Below the pieces are notes generated by a model, which saw only the letters and a list, made by a program, of their open reading frames with translations, did not search any database and was not told where the DNA came from. A program made the translations under genes and the position numbers. From positions 39,399,943 through 39,463,942 of the forward strand of contig ML679966.1 in NCBI GenBank assembly GCA_007922225.1: a stretch of DNA of 64,000 nt. The letters are read 5' to 3'. Origin of the DNA: Emydura subglobosa. Taxonomy: Eukaryota > Chordata > Testudines > Chelidae. This document shows positions 44,891-55,793 of this stretch, one piece after another (positions within the stretch are counted from its first letter, which is position 1; each line of letters opens with the position of its first letter).

Positions 44891-45132
44891 ATGTGTGATG
44901 AAGCACAATCTTCTAGTCAGCAATGCATGCTACATTCAATTACAGTATATGATTTAAAATAACATTCCTGTCAGAGTCAATTTAATCTCTATTTAAATGT
45001 ATCTATGCTATCCTGGGGAGTTGATCCTTCTCTGGGAGTTGAGGGAATTCAGCACCAGGCAGGATTAGGCTTTTATTAAATAATTTAATTCCAAAAAAAT
45101 CAGGATTAAGGAAAAAGAAAACATTCAAGAAA

Positions 45133-45155
45133 TCAGTCAGTCAGTCAGTCAGTCA
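45133..45155. repeat. (TCAG)n microsatellite
   Basis: Five and three-quarter perfect TCAG units. Short and uninterrupted. Confidence 0.9.
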
Positions 45156-45789
45156 AAAATGCATCTGAGCAAGGCAGGTATATAAAACATTGCATGCTGT
45201 GCAGCTAAATGAAAACGAAGGAGGAACTGTAAAGGAATAACAACAAAATCCATCCTTAACTATCCCTTTTTAACTTTTCATGTAAAAGAGTGAAACTATG
45301 TAACATTCAAATGGCACTAAGTGGAAAAGAATACAAAGTGTAAATTATTAGTAACAGATAGAGGTGCTCAGGAAGACTCAGGCCTTGTCTACACTGGCAA
45401 TGGAGGTCGATGTAATGCCACTTATGTCAACCCCCAAAAGTATGCGTCTCCACTGGCATGTAAGTTCCATCAATTTAAAGCGCTGTAAAAGTCAACCTAA
45501 TAAAACCACCTCTGCAAGTGGCATAGGGCTGAATTGGAATTCCATGGGTCGAATTTGTGTCAGTATAGGCAGAGCGCAACGTAAATTGATTCCATTGGCC
45601 TCCGGGAGTATCCCATAATGCCCCATTATAACCGCTCTGGACATTCAAGTTCTGCTGTAACGTGGCCATGTAAACAGTAAATAGCTTCTCCCCTCAAGCC
45701 CCAGGAAATTTTGAATTTCAATTTCCGGTTTAGGCAGCGTGGAGAGAGCTTGGTAGCTGAACCGCTCATGGCGGCTGCATGGCCCAAAC

Positions 45790-46293
45790 GCACTCCAGCT
45801 TGGAGTTGACCAGAGGTCTTGGATCTCATCAGTCTGTGGGGTAGAGGGTCTGTTCTGGCTCAGCTCCAAGCCAGCAAAATAAATTTAGATATATATGAGA
45901 CGATATCTCACGGCATGTTGGAGAAGGGACACAAGAGGGATGTGCAGCAGTGCCACGTTAAGATCAAAGAGCTGAGGCAGGCTTATCAGAAAACTAGGTA
46001 AGTTAACAGCCATTCTGGCCCCTCGCCAAAAACATGCCGTTTTTATGAGGAGCTGCATGCAATTCGCAGTGGTGACCCCACCACTGTGCCACTACACAGC
46101 ATCAATACCTCCAAAGAATCCCAGTTCAGGACGAATGATGAGGACTCTGTGGACGAGGAGGATGAGGATGAGGATAGCAGGGAGAGCAGTGTATCCATTG
46201 TCCCTGAGAGCCAGGACCTGTTCATTACCCCAGAGCAGTCCAGCCACACATAAGACAGTGGGACTGATCGAGATATAGGGGAAGGTACATCTA
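45790..46293 (+). pseudogene. Harbinger Myb/SANT-like protein, exon 1
   Basis: The frame reads KRTPAWS then LDLISLWG, then IYETISHGMLEKGHKRDVQQ and HVKIKELRQAYQKTR, SGPSPKTCRFYEELHAI. This is the trihelix/Myb-SANT fold of Harbinger-associated DNA-binding proteins, with the W...W spacing of helices 1-3. After a frame change a highly acidic region follows (DEDSVDEEDEDEDSRESS) and PESQDLFITPEQSS, then GEGTS. In active elements this protein binds terminal DNA and brings the transposase to the nucleus (known for the family). Stops at two places. A splice donor CTA|GTGAGTG lies at 46,294. Confidence 0.8.
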
Positions 46294-48037
46294 GTGAGTG
46301 AGTGTGGCAAATCTTTTTTTGCAGCTATATCCCCAATCCAGATTCTTAAAAGGAGTTTGTGTTTTTGAGGGGAGGGTCTTACTGAGTGGTGGCAAACTTC
46401 TGTGGAGGATTACTCCGTGAACAGATTATTTATGTGCAGAGCTATTCTCTGGGAATCCTCTGTGGATATCTCAAGGAAACTTTCATGTAGGTCATCTGTT
46501 AACCTTTGCAGAAGGTTTCTGGGGAGGGCAGAGATTTCTTCTGCCACAGTAGGATAGTTTTCCATGTCACTCAGCTATTAAATGAGCAGGCAACATTGCG
46601 AAACAGAGCGTAGCAGTATAAGGGCCAGGCCTGTACCCTGATGTTTGCAGCAAATCTTCCCTTTCTGCCTACATTACCATCAGAAAACTGATATTGCACA
46701 TGGTCACCTAGGGAAGATGGCGCAAGTTTAAAGTACCCAACCAATACAGTCACTCTGTTTTATTCCTCCGCTGTGGACGAGGTCCCTGGGCACCTCCCCA
46801 AAACTATTCCTAGTTCTAGTACTGTTGCAATGGGCATTATGGATCGTGACACTGATTACCCTATATTTTCTGCCACTACAATTCACCAGCAGTGTTCTCT
46901 AATCTGTTCTGCCCACCTCCACCCAAACCAGTCCTTGGCATGTTACAGGGGAGCCTGGTGATCCCTCTCCTTGCTCAAGTGTGCATTGTGGATTTTAGTG
47001 CTAATGAAGCCTCTCTATAACAGATAGTTAGACCCCTTGTTTACCATGTCTAACACCAGTCCGACCCTTCCGAGATAGGTGTAGAATCATAGAAGATTAG
47101 AGTTGGAAGGGACCTCAGGAGGTCATCTAGTCCAACCCCCTGCTCAAAGCAGGACTAATCTCAGCTAAATCATCCCAGCCAGGGCTTTGTTAAGCCGCAG
47201 CTTAAAAATCTCTAAAGATGGAGATTCCACCACCTCCCTAGGTAACCCATTCCAGTGCTTCACACCCTCCTAGTGAAAATCTTTTTCCTAATATCCAACC
47301 TAGACCTCCTCCGCTGCAACTTGAGACCAATGCTCCTTGTTCTGTCATCTATTATCAGGGAGAACAGCCTAGTTCCATCCTACCTGGAACCCCCTTTCAG
47401 GTAGTTAAAGGCTGCTATCAAATCCTCCCTCATTCTTCTCTTCTGCAGACTAAACAAGCCTCGTTCCCTCAGCCTCTCCTCATAAGTCTTGTGCTCCAGC
47501 CCCCTAATCATTTTGTTGCCCTCTGCTGGACTCTCTCCAACTTGTCCACAAATTTTTTGTAGTGGGGGGCCCAAAACTGGACACAGTACTCCAAATGTGG
47601 CCTCACCAATGCCGAATAGAGGGGAATAATCACTTCCCTCGATCTGCTGGCAATGCTCCTAGTAATGCAGCCCAATATGCTATTAGCCTTCTTGGCAACC
47701 AGGCCACACTGCTGACTCATATCTGTTGGAGGCCCAGTACAATTTGAGTTGCTTGACTACTTGCACATTAAACCTTATTGATCTGCAAATCGGGCATACT
47801 GTGTCTCACTGGTATTCACACTAATCACAAAGTGTCCAAAATCAACAATGTCCAGCTTCCTATCCACTGTAACTCCCAGGTCCTTTTCTGCAGAACTGCT
47901 GGCTAGGCTGTTGGTCCCCAGTTTGTAGCTGGCTTAGTCTTGTGAACATGAAGGGGAGTACTTTTTACACTGTTACATTTCCTTTACTATTTTGGGTCAA
48001 CTAACAATGGCAACTTTGTGCTTTACTTTTCTTACAG
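46294..48037 (+). other. Probable intron of the Harbinger Myb-like gene
   Basis: Donor GTGAGTG at 46,294 and acceptor TTTACTTTTCTTACAG ending at 48,037. Joining them keeps one reading frame: EGTS continues into HTSALSLPCQTPAERLFQIR, the expected continuation. The intron contains the CR1 copy at 47,084-47,930. Confidence 0.6.
47084..47930 (-). mobile_element. CR1 LINE 3' half inserted in the Harbinger element
   Basis: The plus strand begins TAGAATCATAGAAGATTAGA then GTTGGAAGGGACCTCAGGAG, the reverse complement of a CR1 3' end. Minus-strand frames give [18 protein letters not shown]...[17 protein letters not shown] and [17 protein letters not shown]...[13 protein letters not shown], the ORF2 C terminus, closely matching the copy at 55.8 kb. 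Compared with that copy it has about 126 extra bases (47,723-47,848) and a frameshift near 47,540. It is 5'-truncated at about 47,930. Confidence 0.85.
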
Positions 48038-48375
48038 TACACACCTCGGCCTTAAGCCTCCCTTGCCAAACTCCAGCTGAAAGACTTTTCCAGATTAGGA
48101 AGTAGGGAAAAAAAAACAGGATAACATGCTCAGTGAACACTTCCACGGCTTCTGACACAACATTCATAGCCTGGAGAATGTCCTTGTTTGAAAAACTAGA
48201 TATGGACATGGAACACAGAAGATCTGCATAGGAGCAGGAGCGTGATACACAACAGGAGATGTGGCATATTATGAGGGATCAGTCCAACATGCTGAGGCAT
48301 CTTGTAGAGCTCCAGGAAGAACAGTGGCAGGACAGACTCCCTCTGCAGCCCCTGCCCACCCCCCAAGCAGTCTAG
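48038..48375 (+). pseudogene. Harbinger Myb/SANT-like protein, exon 2 (C-terminal)
   Basis: After the splice acceptor the frame reads HTSALSLPCQTPAERLFQIR then a stop and frameshift, then KKKQDNMLSEHFHGF. From about 48,205 it reads MDMEHRRS, stop, EQERDTQQEMWHIMRDQSNM and LRHLVELQEEQWQDRLPLQP. The latter is the leucine/glutamine-rich coiled-coil end (L-x-x-L-V-E-L-Q-x-x-Q...P-L-Q-P-L) of these proteins. It ends at TAG 48,373-48,375, where family members usually run a little further. The transposase gene follows on the other strand about 300 bp away. Confidence 0.75.
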
Positions 48376-48679
48376 GAGGAGACTGAACAGGGTACAGTAC
48401 ATGCTGAATTCCGCACTGATGGAGGCAAGCAGAAGGACGCAACGCCCCTTTAAGAACTGCACGCAACCACAGTTGCTTGCACAGTGACACTTAACAAAGT
48501 TAAGTTATCCTCCTTTCCCCCCCATTAAAACGGGTCACAAATAAAACTTTGTAGCATTAAGAAACATCTGTCTTTATTCATTCATAGCTTGGGTGGGGAG
48601 GAAAGGGGAGGGTGCCACTGGAGCAAGGGTGGGGGATGGAAAATAAAGGCACAGCACAAACATACATTACTGTAGTTCA
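48376..48679. other. Gap between the convergent Harbinger genes
   Basis: Contains AATAAA (48,540-48,545) in plus orientation, a plausible polyadenylation site for the Myb-like gene, and GC-rich G runs near 48,590-48,640. No further coding sequence. Confidence 0.45.
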
Positions 48680-49840
48680 TTGCAAAACCGGTTTTTCAAT
48701 ATTTCCCGAAGCCGAAGTGCTCCGCGGTTGGCTCTGAGCATAGCACTGGAATCTGGCTGCTCAAAATTTGCAGCCAGCCTATCAGCCTCCTTGGCCAACC
48801 CTGAGGGAACTTTTCCCCCTTCTGTTCAAACAAATTATGGCGCACACAGCATGCAGATATAACTGATGGGATGTTCTTTTCATTGATGTCAAGCCTAGTA
48901 AGCAGACATCTCCATCTGGCTTTAAAATGCCAAATGCACATTCCACCACATTGCTGAGTCTGTTATTGAAATGCTCCTTCTCACTGTCTGGGTGCCTGGT
49001 GTAGGGATTCATTAGCCAAGGGAACAAGGGGTAGGTAGGATCCCCCAGGATCACTATTGGCATTTCCACATCCCCAATGTTTATTTTTTGTCAGGGAAGA
49101 AAGTGTCCACCTGCATCTTATTGAAGAGACCCGAGTTCCTAAAGATATGTGCGTCATGCACCTTTCCATTGCGACAAACCCATCCTCTATGTCCTGCATG
49201 TTTCCCAAAGTCACTACCCTTCACAGCAGAAGCCTATTGATGGCCCTGCACATTTGCATCACAGTAGCTCCAACAATAGATTTACTGACTCTGAATTAAT
49301 TCCCAACTGACTGGTAGCAGTCTGGGGTTGCCAGCTTCCACAGAGCGATGGCCACTCACTTCTCCGCTGTCAGAGGTGATCTCAAGCGAGTATTCATGTG
49401 CTTCAGGGCTGGGGACAGCTCTGCCCAAAGTTCAAAGAAAGGGGTCTTTCACATATGAAAGTTTTGCAGCCACTGCTCATCATCCCACATCTTCATAACG
49501 ATGTGATTCCACCAATCTGTGCTTGTTTCCCAGGACCAAAACCAGCGCTCCATGGACTGAAGATCATGCGTGACAGTCTGCAGCAAATGGGAATTGTTCT
49601 GCTCTATGGCTTTTGGCAGGGCAGATTCAGTTACATCGCTATTTTCCATGCTGTGGCTCCTCTCTCACCTTTGAAAATACTGCAGGATAAGCTGTGAGGT
49701 ATTTGTGATGCTCACAATGATGGAGCCCGCTCAGCTCTGCACTATGTCTCTCCAGCAACGGCTTGCATGCGGCATAGAAAAATGGCACGAAATAGCGTTT
49801 GCAGTTTGTTTGGGACAAGAAGGGAGGGGGAGAAAGCACA
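48680..49840 (-). pseudogene. HARBI1-like DDE transposase, broken
   Basis: On the minus strand in order: FWSWETSTDWWNHIVMKMWD and DEQWLQNFHM (about 49,449-49,560), ELSPALKHMNTRLRSPLTAEKW (about 49,340-49,430), then GNMQDIEDGFVAM. The next readable block is GKVHDAHIFRNSGLFNKMQV (about 49,125-49,180), then GDVEMPIVILGDPTYPLFPW and LMNPYTR, EKEHFNNRLSNVVECAFGIL, and CAxCxxHNL-like HAVCAIICLNRRG. The stretch with the first catalytic Asp (G-A-I-D-G-T-H) and about 55 residues around it are missing. The H-D and E-C-A-F-G blocks remain. Several frameshifts. Usual full length is about 350-400 residues. Confidence 0.8.
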
Positions 49841-49971
49841 TTGCATCATGGGCAGACAACAAACTTCCCAAAAGTCTCAGCAGCTAGTTGCACTGTGGGA
49901 TAGCTACCCATGGGCACTGCTTTGAATGTTGAACCAAAAGTGGCAAGTGGGGACGCAAGAGCCCGGCGCAA

Positions 49972-49994
49972 GGAGCGTGATGTGATCACGCTCC
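49972..49994. promoter_or_regulatory. Perfect 10-bp palindrome near the right end of Harbinger
   Basis: GGAGCGTGAT GTG ATCACGCTCC: two perfect 10-bp arms around a 3-nt loop, 75 bp from the terminus. Subterminal palindromes are typical binding sites for transposon proteins; here binding is inferred only. Confidence 0.6.
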
Positions 49995-50020
49995 TGTAAC
50001 TTCTAAAAGTCGGCAGGTGA

Positions 50021-50045
50021 AAGTCGATTTAAAGCAAATCGACTT
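50021..50045. promoter_or_regulatory. Second perfect 10-bp palindrome near the right end of Harbinger
   Basis: AAGTCGATTT then AAAGC then AAATCGACTT, ending 23 bp inside the terminus. The left end has related GGTCGATGT and TCAATTTAAAGCGC, but no perfect counterpart palindrome. Confidence 0.6.
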
Positions 50046-50068
50046 CAGTCTGCTGTGTAGACATGCCC

Positions 50069-50776
50069 AAAGATCAGAACTGACTGGCTGTTGCCAGGAG
50101 CTGAGCATCTGCTGCTACTATTATCTGTGTTCATTTGCAGCCTGCATTTTTAATGCTTATCAATTTTTTAACTTATCCTCTTTTCTTCCTGCTGTTGTAA
50201 GCTTCATAAAAGATAGAAGAGTTAGAGGGGATTAATTTTCTTTGAATTACATTCAGCTGAGAAGTCACAGCAGTGTCAGTTTCTCACATCTTGCAAGATA
50301 TTTACCATCCTGACACTCACTCATTCTCTCTCTCTCTTCTTCTTCAGGAAGTCTTGCATACAGTAATTGTGCTGAATATTTAAAGCAGAAAACTTGTTTT
50401 GATAATTCAAGCATCATTGTGCTCCTGTGAGCTGTGCTCTGCATCACATTTGAGCATTTTTTAAATTTACCTTTTTCCCCAGGATTTTCAAGTCTTTTTG
50501 AAGAGAAGCTTTTCTTACTAGGCATAAAATGCCTGGATGATTACATCAACTAATTGCTCTGGTCTATTTCCAAACAAAAAAGACTCAAGCTTCAGTTTTA
50601 TAGAATTGTTATCTGATAGACTAAAGGGAGAAGCAGCATATAATCCAAAATACTTTGTTCAGAAAATCTTAGGCTAAATCCCAGTAATAATACTTGAACT
50701 AATTGCAAATAAAATACGAGACCATGACCATGAAATTCATATGTGACTAAAGACTTTGGATGCCTCCATTTTTCAG
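50069..50776. other. Non-coding spacer
   Basis: Unremarkable AT-rich DNA with a TCTCTC run near 50,325. No gene recognised. Confidence 0.5.
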
Positions 50777-50935
50777 AGCCTGATTTGAGACAGTTTAAAA
50801 GAGCCTGATTTTCAGAGAGTGCTGAGCACCAACTTTCAGATAAAAAGGCCTCTTTAAAATGTCTCAAGTTGGGCACTCAAAAACTAAGGTTCCCCAAATC
50901 ACTTATTGCTTTTGAAAAGCTTGCCCCAAAAATCT
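50777..50935. repeat. Ancient foldback repeat (GCCTGATTTTCAGA type)
   Basis: GCCTGATTTTCAGAGAGTGC then TGAGCACCAACTTTCAGATA pairs imperfectly across 50,803-50,850, and AAAATGTCTCAAGTTGGGCA follows. This is a common amniote short repeat, eroded here. Boundaries approximate. Confidence 0.45.
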
Positions 50936-52946
50936 GTTGCTTTAGGAATTCTTATCTCTAATTTTCTAGATATTAATGGTGTCACAGTACTAAATACACT
51001 CAGAATATCTGTGTACTTTGTTTACAGCTTTTTATTCGCTCGACAAAATATTTCTCTAGCATATGGTCATTGATGCTTTATTTAATGTTAAATTAAAAAA
51101 CCCAGAATTGCAAAATGCATCTTCAAAAGCATGGTGAAGAAAAATATTTTCTGCAACTGCAAGTTTCATCATCATGTGTCTTCATTGCACATGACTGCAA
51201 AAGTGCATTTGATAACAAAAATCTTTATTCCCATCTATACTATATATGCTAAGTACTTCTGCACATCAGCAATGAAGGAAGGCAAGAAAATATCATGAAT
51301 TCCACATGTGCCATCAATTTCACACTCAGCAGGGAATATTTCTGTTGACATTCAGAAAGAATTAACTACACTACACAAAAACAGCGAGCAAAAATAAAAA
51401 ATTAACCAGATTTCAAATGCATTCCAATGGTTTGCTAGCGATTAAAAAAATCCATCTAAGAATTTAATGAGTAAGAAATATTGCTGCCACGGACTGAACA
51501 TGAAATGTAATAAGATATGCACTTTATTATAATATTTGCATAAAAATTAACCTATGATTTTATAGAAGGGGTGTCCTTTTAAATGGTTACAAACTTGGAT
51601 TCATTGGATAGAAAAAAGTTTTCCCACACAGATATTATTTGGATCACAATAGCCATCTAAAGGTTCCAATCAGGATTGAGTTCCCACTGCGCTAAGGTAT
51701 CCACAGTAAGAAAAAGCTCCTGTTTGGAAGATCTGGCAATCTAATTTAAGACAAAATGCAATAAGTAGGTATAACAAACTGATGGAAGGAATGTAGGAGT
51801 AACTGTGGCAGGACCATGCTGGTTACATAGAATAGATATGGATATGGTGAGACAGTTCTGAATCAAATTTTGAGGATTTTTTAGTTCAAGATTTGAATAA
51901 ACAAAGTATTAGTTATCACTTCAAGGCTTTCACTCTACAAGGCACCATCTCCCCATAAGCCCAACTAAGTCAGACAAATATTCACCTCACTAAGTGCTGC
52001 TCCATTCTCTCTCTAACAGAGAATCCAAGTTTAGAGCAGTTAGCTGATACCTCAAAGTTGCACAGGCTCTGTAGCATCTAGGGTAAAAAAATGCTCCTCC
52101 CCAGCTTTCCCTCTAGGTCCATAAAACACAGCAGGGTGACAAAACATTATCCTGATGGAGGGTTGCCTAGTACATAAAGATGGAATAGCTCTGACCTGTA
52201 TCCAAAGTGGTACAGGGATTGGGACCCAGCCCTCACAGCAGACATATCTCTTGGTCCTGAGCTGATCAGCTACTGAGTCCACAAGGCTATTTTTACCTCC
52301 TGTATTTATAACCTTCCCTTCCCCTTCACTCCCCGCTTCACACTGATTAGCCCAGCTCTCAGAAGGTGACTAGGTGTCACCTGCCAGGTTGGCTGCCAAC
52401 CATGAAAAACTCCTGTACAGCCTCAGAAAGCTTCTGAGCATGTATGCTAACAGCATATTCCTCTCCTAGCTGTTTCTGGATCCTTCTAGCTGAGTTGCTC
52501 TGCCTTGTTCTCTGCACTTGTGCAGAGACACGGAGTGTCCAATTAAGATCCATGTCTCCTGCTCACTGCTTGTCTCCCCCTCCCCAAGAGAAACTAAGAC
52601 AAATGCTGCAGTATAAAGCATGTGGGTTCCATAAACTGAAGAACAGAAGAACTAAGTACTTCCGAGAGTTGTTAGTGTATAACCCCAGAGAAAGGTTAAG
52701 GTTACCTGTTGGTCTAATTTAAAGACCACTGAAGTCACCGGAAGATCTCCCATGAGTGTCAGTGAGTTTTGGATCAGGCCTAATCTTAGTTAAAGAGTAG
52801 GAATAAAATTCAGAAGTCCTGACTCCTAGGTCCATGAAATCACTCCTACACCTCTCTGATTAAGTTAAATAACTGACAATTTTACATTACTATTTTTTTA
52901 CTGCCACATAGGAATATTCATCTTCTAACCATTTGCAGTGGCATAT
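50936..52946. other. AT-rich non-coding DNA
   Basis: A GC-richer part at about 52,040-52,720 has no frame with a known motif. TAT at 52,944-52,946 is the left flank of the next MITE. Confidence 0.5.
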
Positions 52947-53285
52947 AGGGTACGTATAGCTGCATGTTGCAGTGAAAAACAGGCTGCATTGTGTAGCTAC
53001 ACGTCAGTGAATGGCTCTGGTACAGCGGAGGCAGTGGGGAAAGGCTCAGCAACAGGGAGGAAGCTGAGGGAGACTACACCACTTAAAAATAGCAGCATAA
53101 GAGAGGAAGGCACTGCTTGGGTAATAGAAACCAGTGTAGCTTGCATACCCATAGGGTTCAGGCATGTCTTTACTTGCCTAAGTAGAGCATCACCATCTAC
53201 ACAGTTCATTATACCAGTGCTAGGGAAGCACATAGTGTATGTATTCTACTCACCACCAAAAGGAGTGTGCAGTGTAGGCATACCT
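52947..53285. mobile_element. MITE, GGTAYG-ended family
   Basis: Left end AGGGTACGTATAGCTGCA and right end read in reverse AGGTATGCCTACACTGCA are imperfect terminal inverted repeats. TAT lies on both sides (52,944-52,946 and 53,286-53,288). Internal sequence is unlike the TGTCTACAC-ended MITEs, so this is another family. An open frame of 144 codons crosses it and continues outside; it is accidental. Confidence 0.55.
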
Positions 53286-53288
53286 TAT

Positions 53289-55793
53289 ATATTGTCATTG
53301 TTACTAGCCTGGTTGAATTCCCCTTTGTGGATGGTCACCCAACTGCCATGGGATCCCTTCACAACAGACTAGTGTCCATTCAGATAGCATCACTAGAATT
53401 GGTTGTGACAGTCATAGAACAGTCAGTAAACAATCCTAACTATATTAGCAGCTCTTGTATACATTTAATTGTAATTCAACTACAAACAATACTCAGGTAA
53501 ATTATTCCTGCTTAATGAAACCAGGGAATATTTACCAGAGTACGTTCTAAGAACTAATGGATATCTGCTTTTTCTGCAGGATTAAATCTAAGATGTAAAT
53601 AAAATGGGTAGTTAAAGCTATAGCAAAAAGTAATAAAATTGGTCTAGCTCTGGCATAGATAAAAATTGCTCATTTACTTTTAACGGCATCAGCAAAAGCA
53701 GGTTCTCCATAGTTAATGATTTTTGTAGCATCCTAATTGATTGGATTATTTTAAAATAGACAGAATAAATAGTAATAATTAAGAAGGAATAATGTATTTC
53801 CATGTTAATATTCTGTTTCTAATCCCAATTCACTTGTACAGAAGGCCCGCTCATGTGAACTCCATGAGTTTGATTCTCCTTGTCTCTACTCCCTCCCTGC
53901 TTACCCTTAAACTGCAGAGACTCATTCTCCTACATTTCTTCCCCTCCGCCCCTGAAAAGCCACTGGGATTTTCCCCATAAGGACCTTGTCACCTCACTGA
54001 GAATAGTGTCCCTACATGGAAATTGCTGTCATGGTCCTGAGGAAACAAAATCAGGGCAGACAGCAGCAACCATTCCATTTTCTGTGGCAGAGTTTAGCTC
54101 AATAACATAATCAGCAGCACTAGTAGATAGCTGTGTTACCCCCATTAAATAGAGCCTTGACACTGTTGGCTAGTGAAAGAACAGCAGCACTTACTACTGA
54201 CCAAGATCATAAATGCAATCTACAAGCTACCCTATAGCATGTAACAGTTCAATAAATTATCAGAATAGAGTAACTTGAAGTCAATGATTGTGCCACCCCT
54301 GCCACCAACTTTCCCTTCACTGGCCATTGTGTTGTGAAAATGGTGGCTAGCAAATTCTAGCAACATCTGCTTTCACCCAAATTTGTATATCTTTCATAAC
54401 CAATTTCAGATTGAAAAATACATGATGAAGACAGGTCTAGTGGCACTAGTGGTAGATGTCTTGTGGCTGAGGACAGGAGACAATTATCTATGCTTGTAAA
54501 GAACTGTTGGTTCGGTAAGTATGTTTATATTTCTGGTTCTGTCAGCAACCTTCAACACTGTCAATCACAAGGGGATATTTACACTACAGCAATAAGCTTG
54601 CTTTCCTCAATCCTTTCAAACATATGATGGAAGATTATGAGAGGAAGAACAGTAACCTAGCAGAGAATCCTTAAATAGCCATAAGGATATTTCCATATTA
54701 TTTCCATAAGGTTTACTACAGCTGTGGTATGAATTTTATCAGTTTCACTCCACAGCAGTTCACGTGAGCATTTTGTTGGCCTGTGAGAGTTTGCACAACT
54801 CAGTTAAACTGTGATTTGGAACGAAGGGTGTTAAAGAAACCCAAAATCTCAAAGAGAAACACAGTAGAAACCATCACGTTTCACCTGTTCATATCAAAAC
54901 TCTGCCAAAATGAGCAATTGTTCAAACCACAAAATCAGTCCGGATCATTCAGTTCTGTGTCCAGTTTCATTTGAAAGATATGTGTAATAACTTTTACTCC
55001 AACCATTACTCTTATGCTAATGAGCAGGAGCTAGAGGATCATGAAGTCACTCAGAGCAAAATACCACAATTAGAAATATAAATAGATAAAGATATATATC
55101 ATTTTTCATCTACTGACTAATGCTTCAAAACCAGTCAAAACCAACTTTGTCCTGCCACCATCCTTAGGTTTATGTATTCTGGATTGTTGGAAGATACCCT
55201 AATTTCCTTCATGTAATTAGGCTATTTATTTTGGAAACATTCTTTTCACAAATGATTTTGGTTGTGCTCTCTTTTCTTTTGATCAGATACAGTATCACTT
55301 TTTGTTTTATTTAGAAAATTAATTTAGTGGTGAGAATTCATTCATCCATATCACCACAATTGGACAAACACGTCAATAATAGCACATTTACTAAAAACCT
55401 AACCTCAATCGGATTTGAATCCACATTCTTTCAAAGTCAGACACCTAATTGATTAGACTACAAAGAATCTTTAATTATCACATAACAAGAACTTTTGGGT
55501 ATTCAGTTAGCCACCAGATGGAGCCCATGTAGTCCCTGAATGCAATAGAAGCATATGGAAATTAACAATGAAAAATGAGTACAAATTTTATAGAAAGGCT
55601 CCAGAACAGATTTTGCAGACAATGCCAGGCTCTATATGCAAATATAATTTCATGGAAATAAGACTACATTTACCATGTTTTTCAGCTTCAGCAAACAAAA
55701 GTCCTTTTCCACTTGTGTGTGCATATTTCTGCATAAATAGAATACTCATTACAATTATTTTTGTTTGCAATGTGAGAATGCACAGAATGGGAA
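53289..55793. other. AT-rich non-coding DNA
   Basis: No gene or named repeat recognised. Short frames only. Confidence 0.5.

Larger units (their letters stand above)
45381..50068. mobile_element. PIF/Harbinger DNA transposon, two-gene type, inactive
   Basis: Outer ends GGCCTTGTCTACACTGGCA and (reverse) GGGCATGTCTACACAGCAG are terminal inverted repeats of about 14 bp. Inside are the two proteins that define the superfamily: a Myb/SANT-like DNA-binding protein (plus) and a HARBI1-like DDE transposase (minus), arranged convergently. Length is 4,688 bp including an inserted CR1 of about 0.85 kb. Both genes have stops and frameshifts, and the transposase has lost its first catalytic segment, so it is dead. 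The 3-bp flanks (TCA left, AAA right) do not match. The right end has two perfect palindromes close to the terminus. Confidence 0.85.

Noticed and set aside
45133..45155. Telomere-like or CRISPR-like repeat
   Set aside because: It is a simple TCAG microsatellite with no spacers.
47562..47747. Plus-strand ORF within the CR1 copy
   Set aside because: Antisense shadow of the CR1 C-terminal coding region, partly in the extra 126 bp.
52938..53372. 144-codon ORF
   Set aside because: It crosses the boundary of a MITE and continues into flanking DNA, so it cannot be a gene of either.
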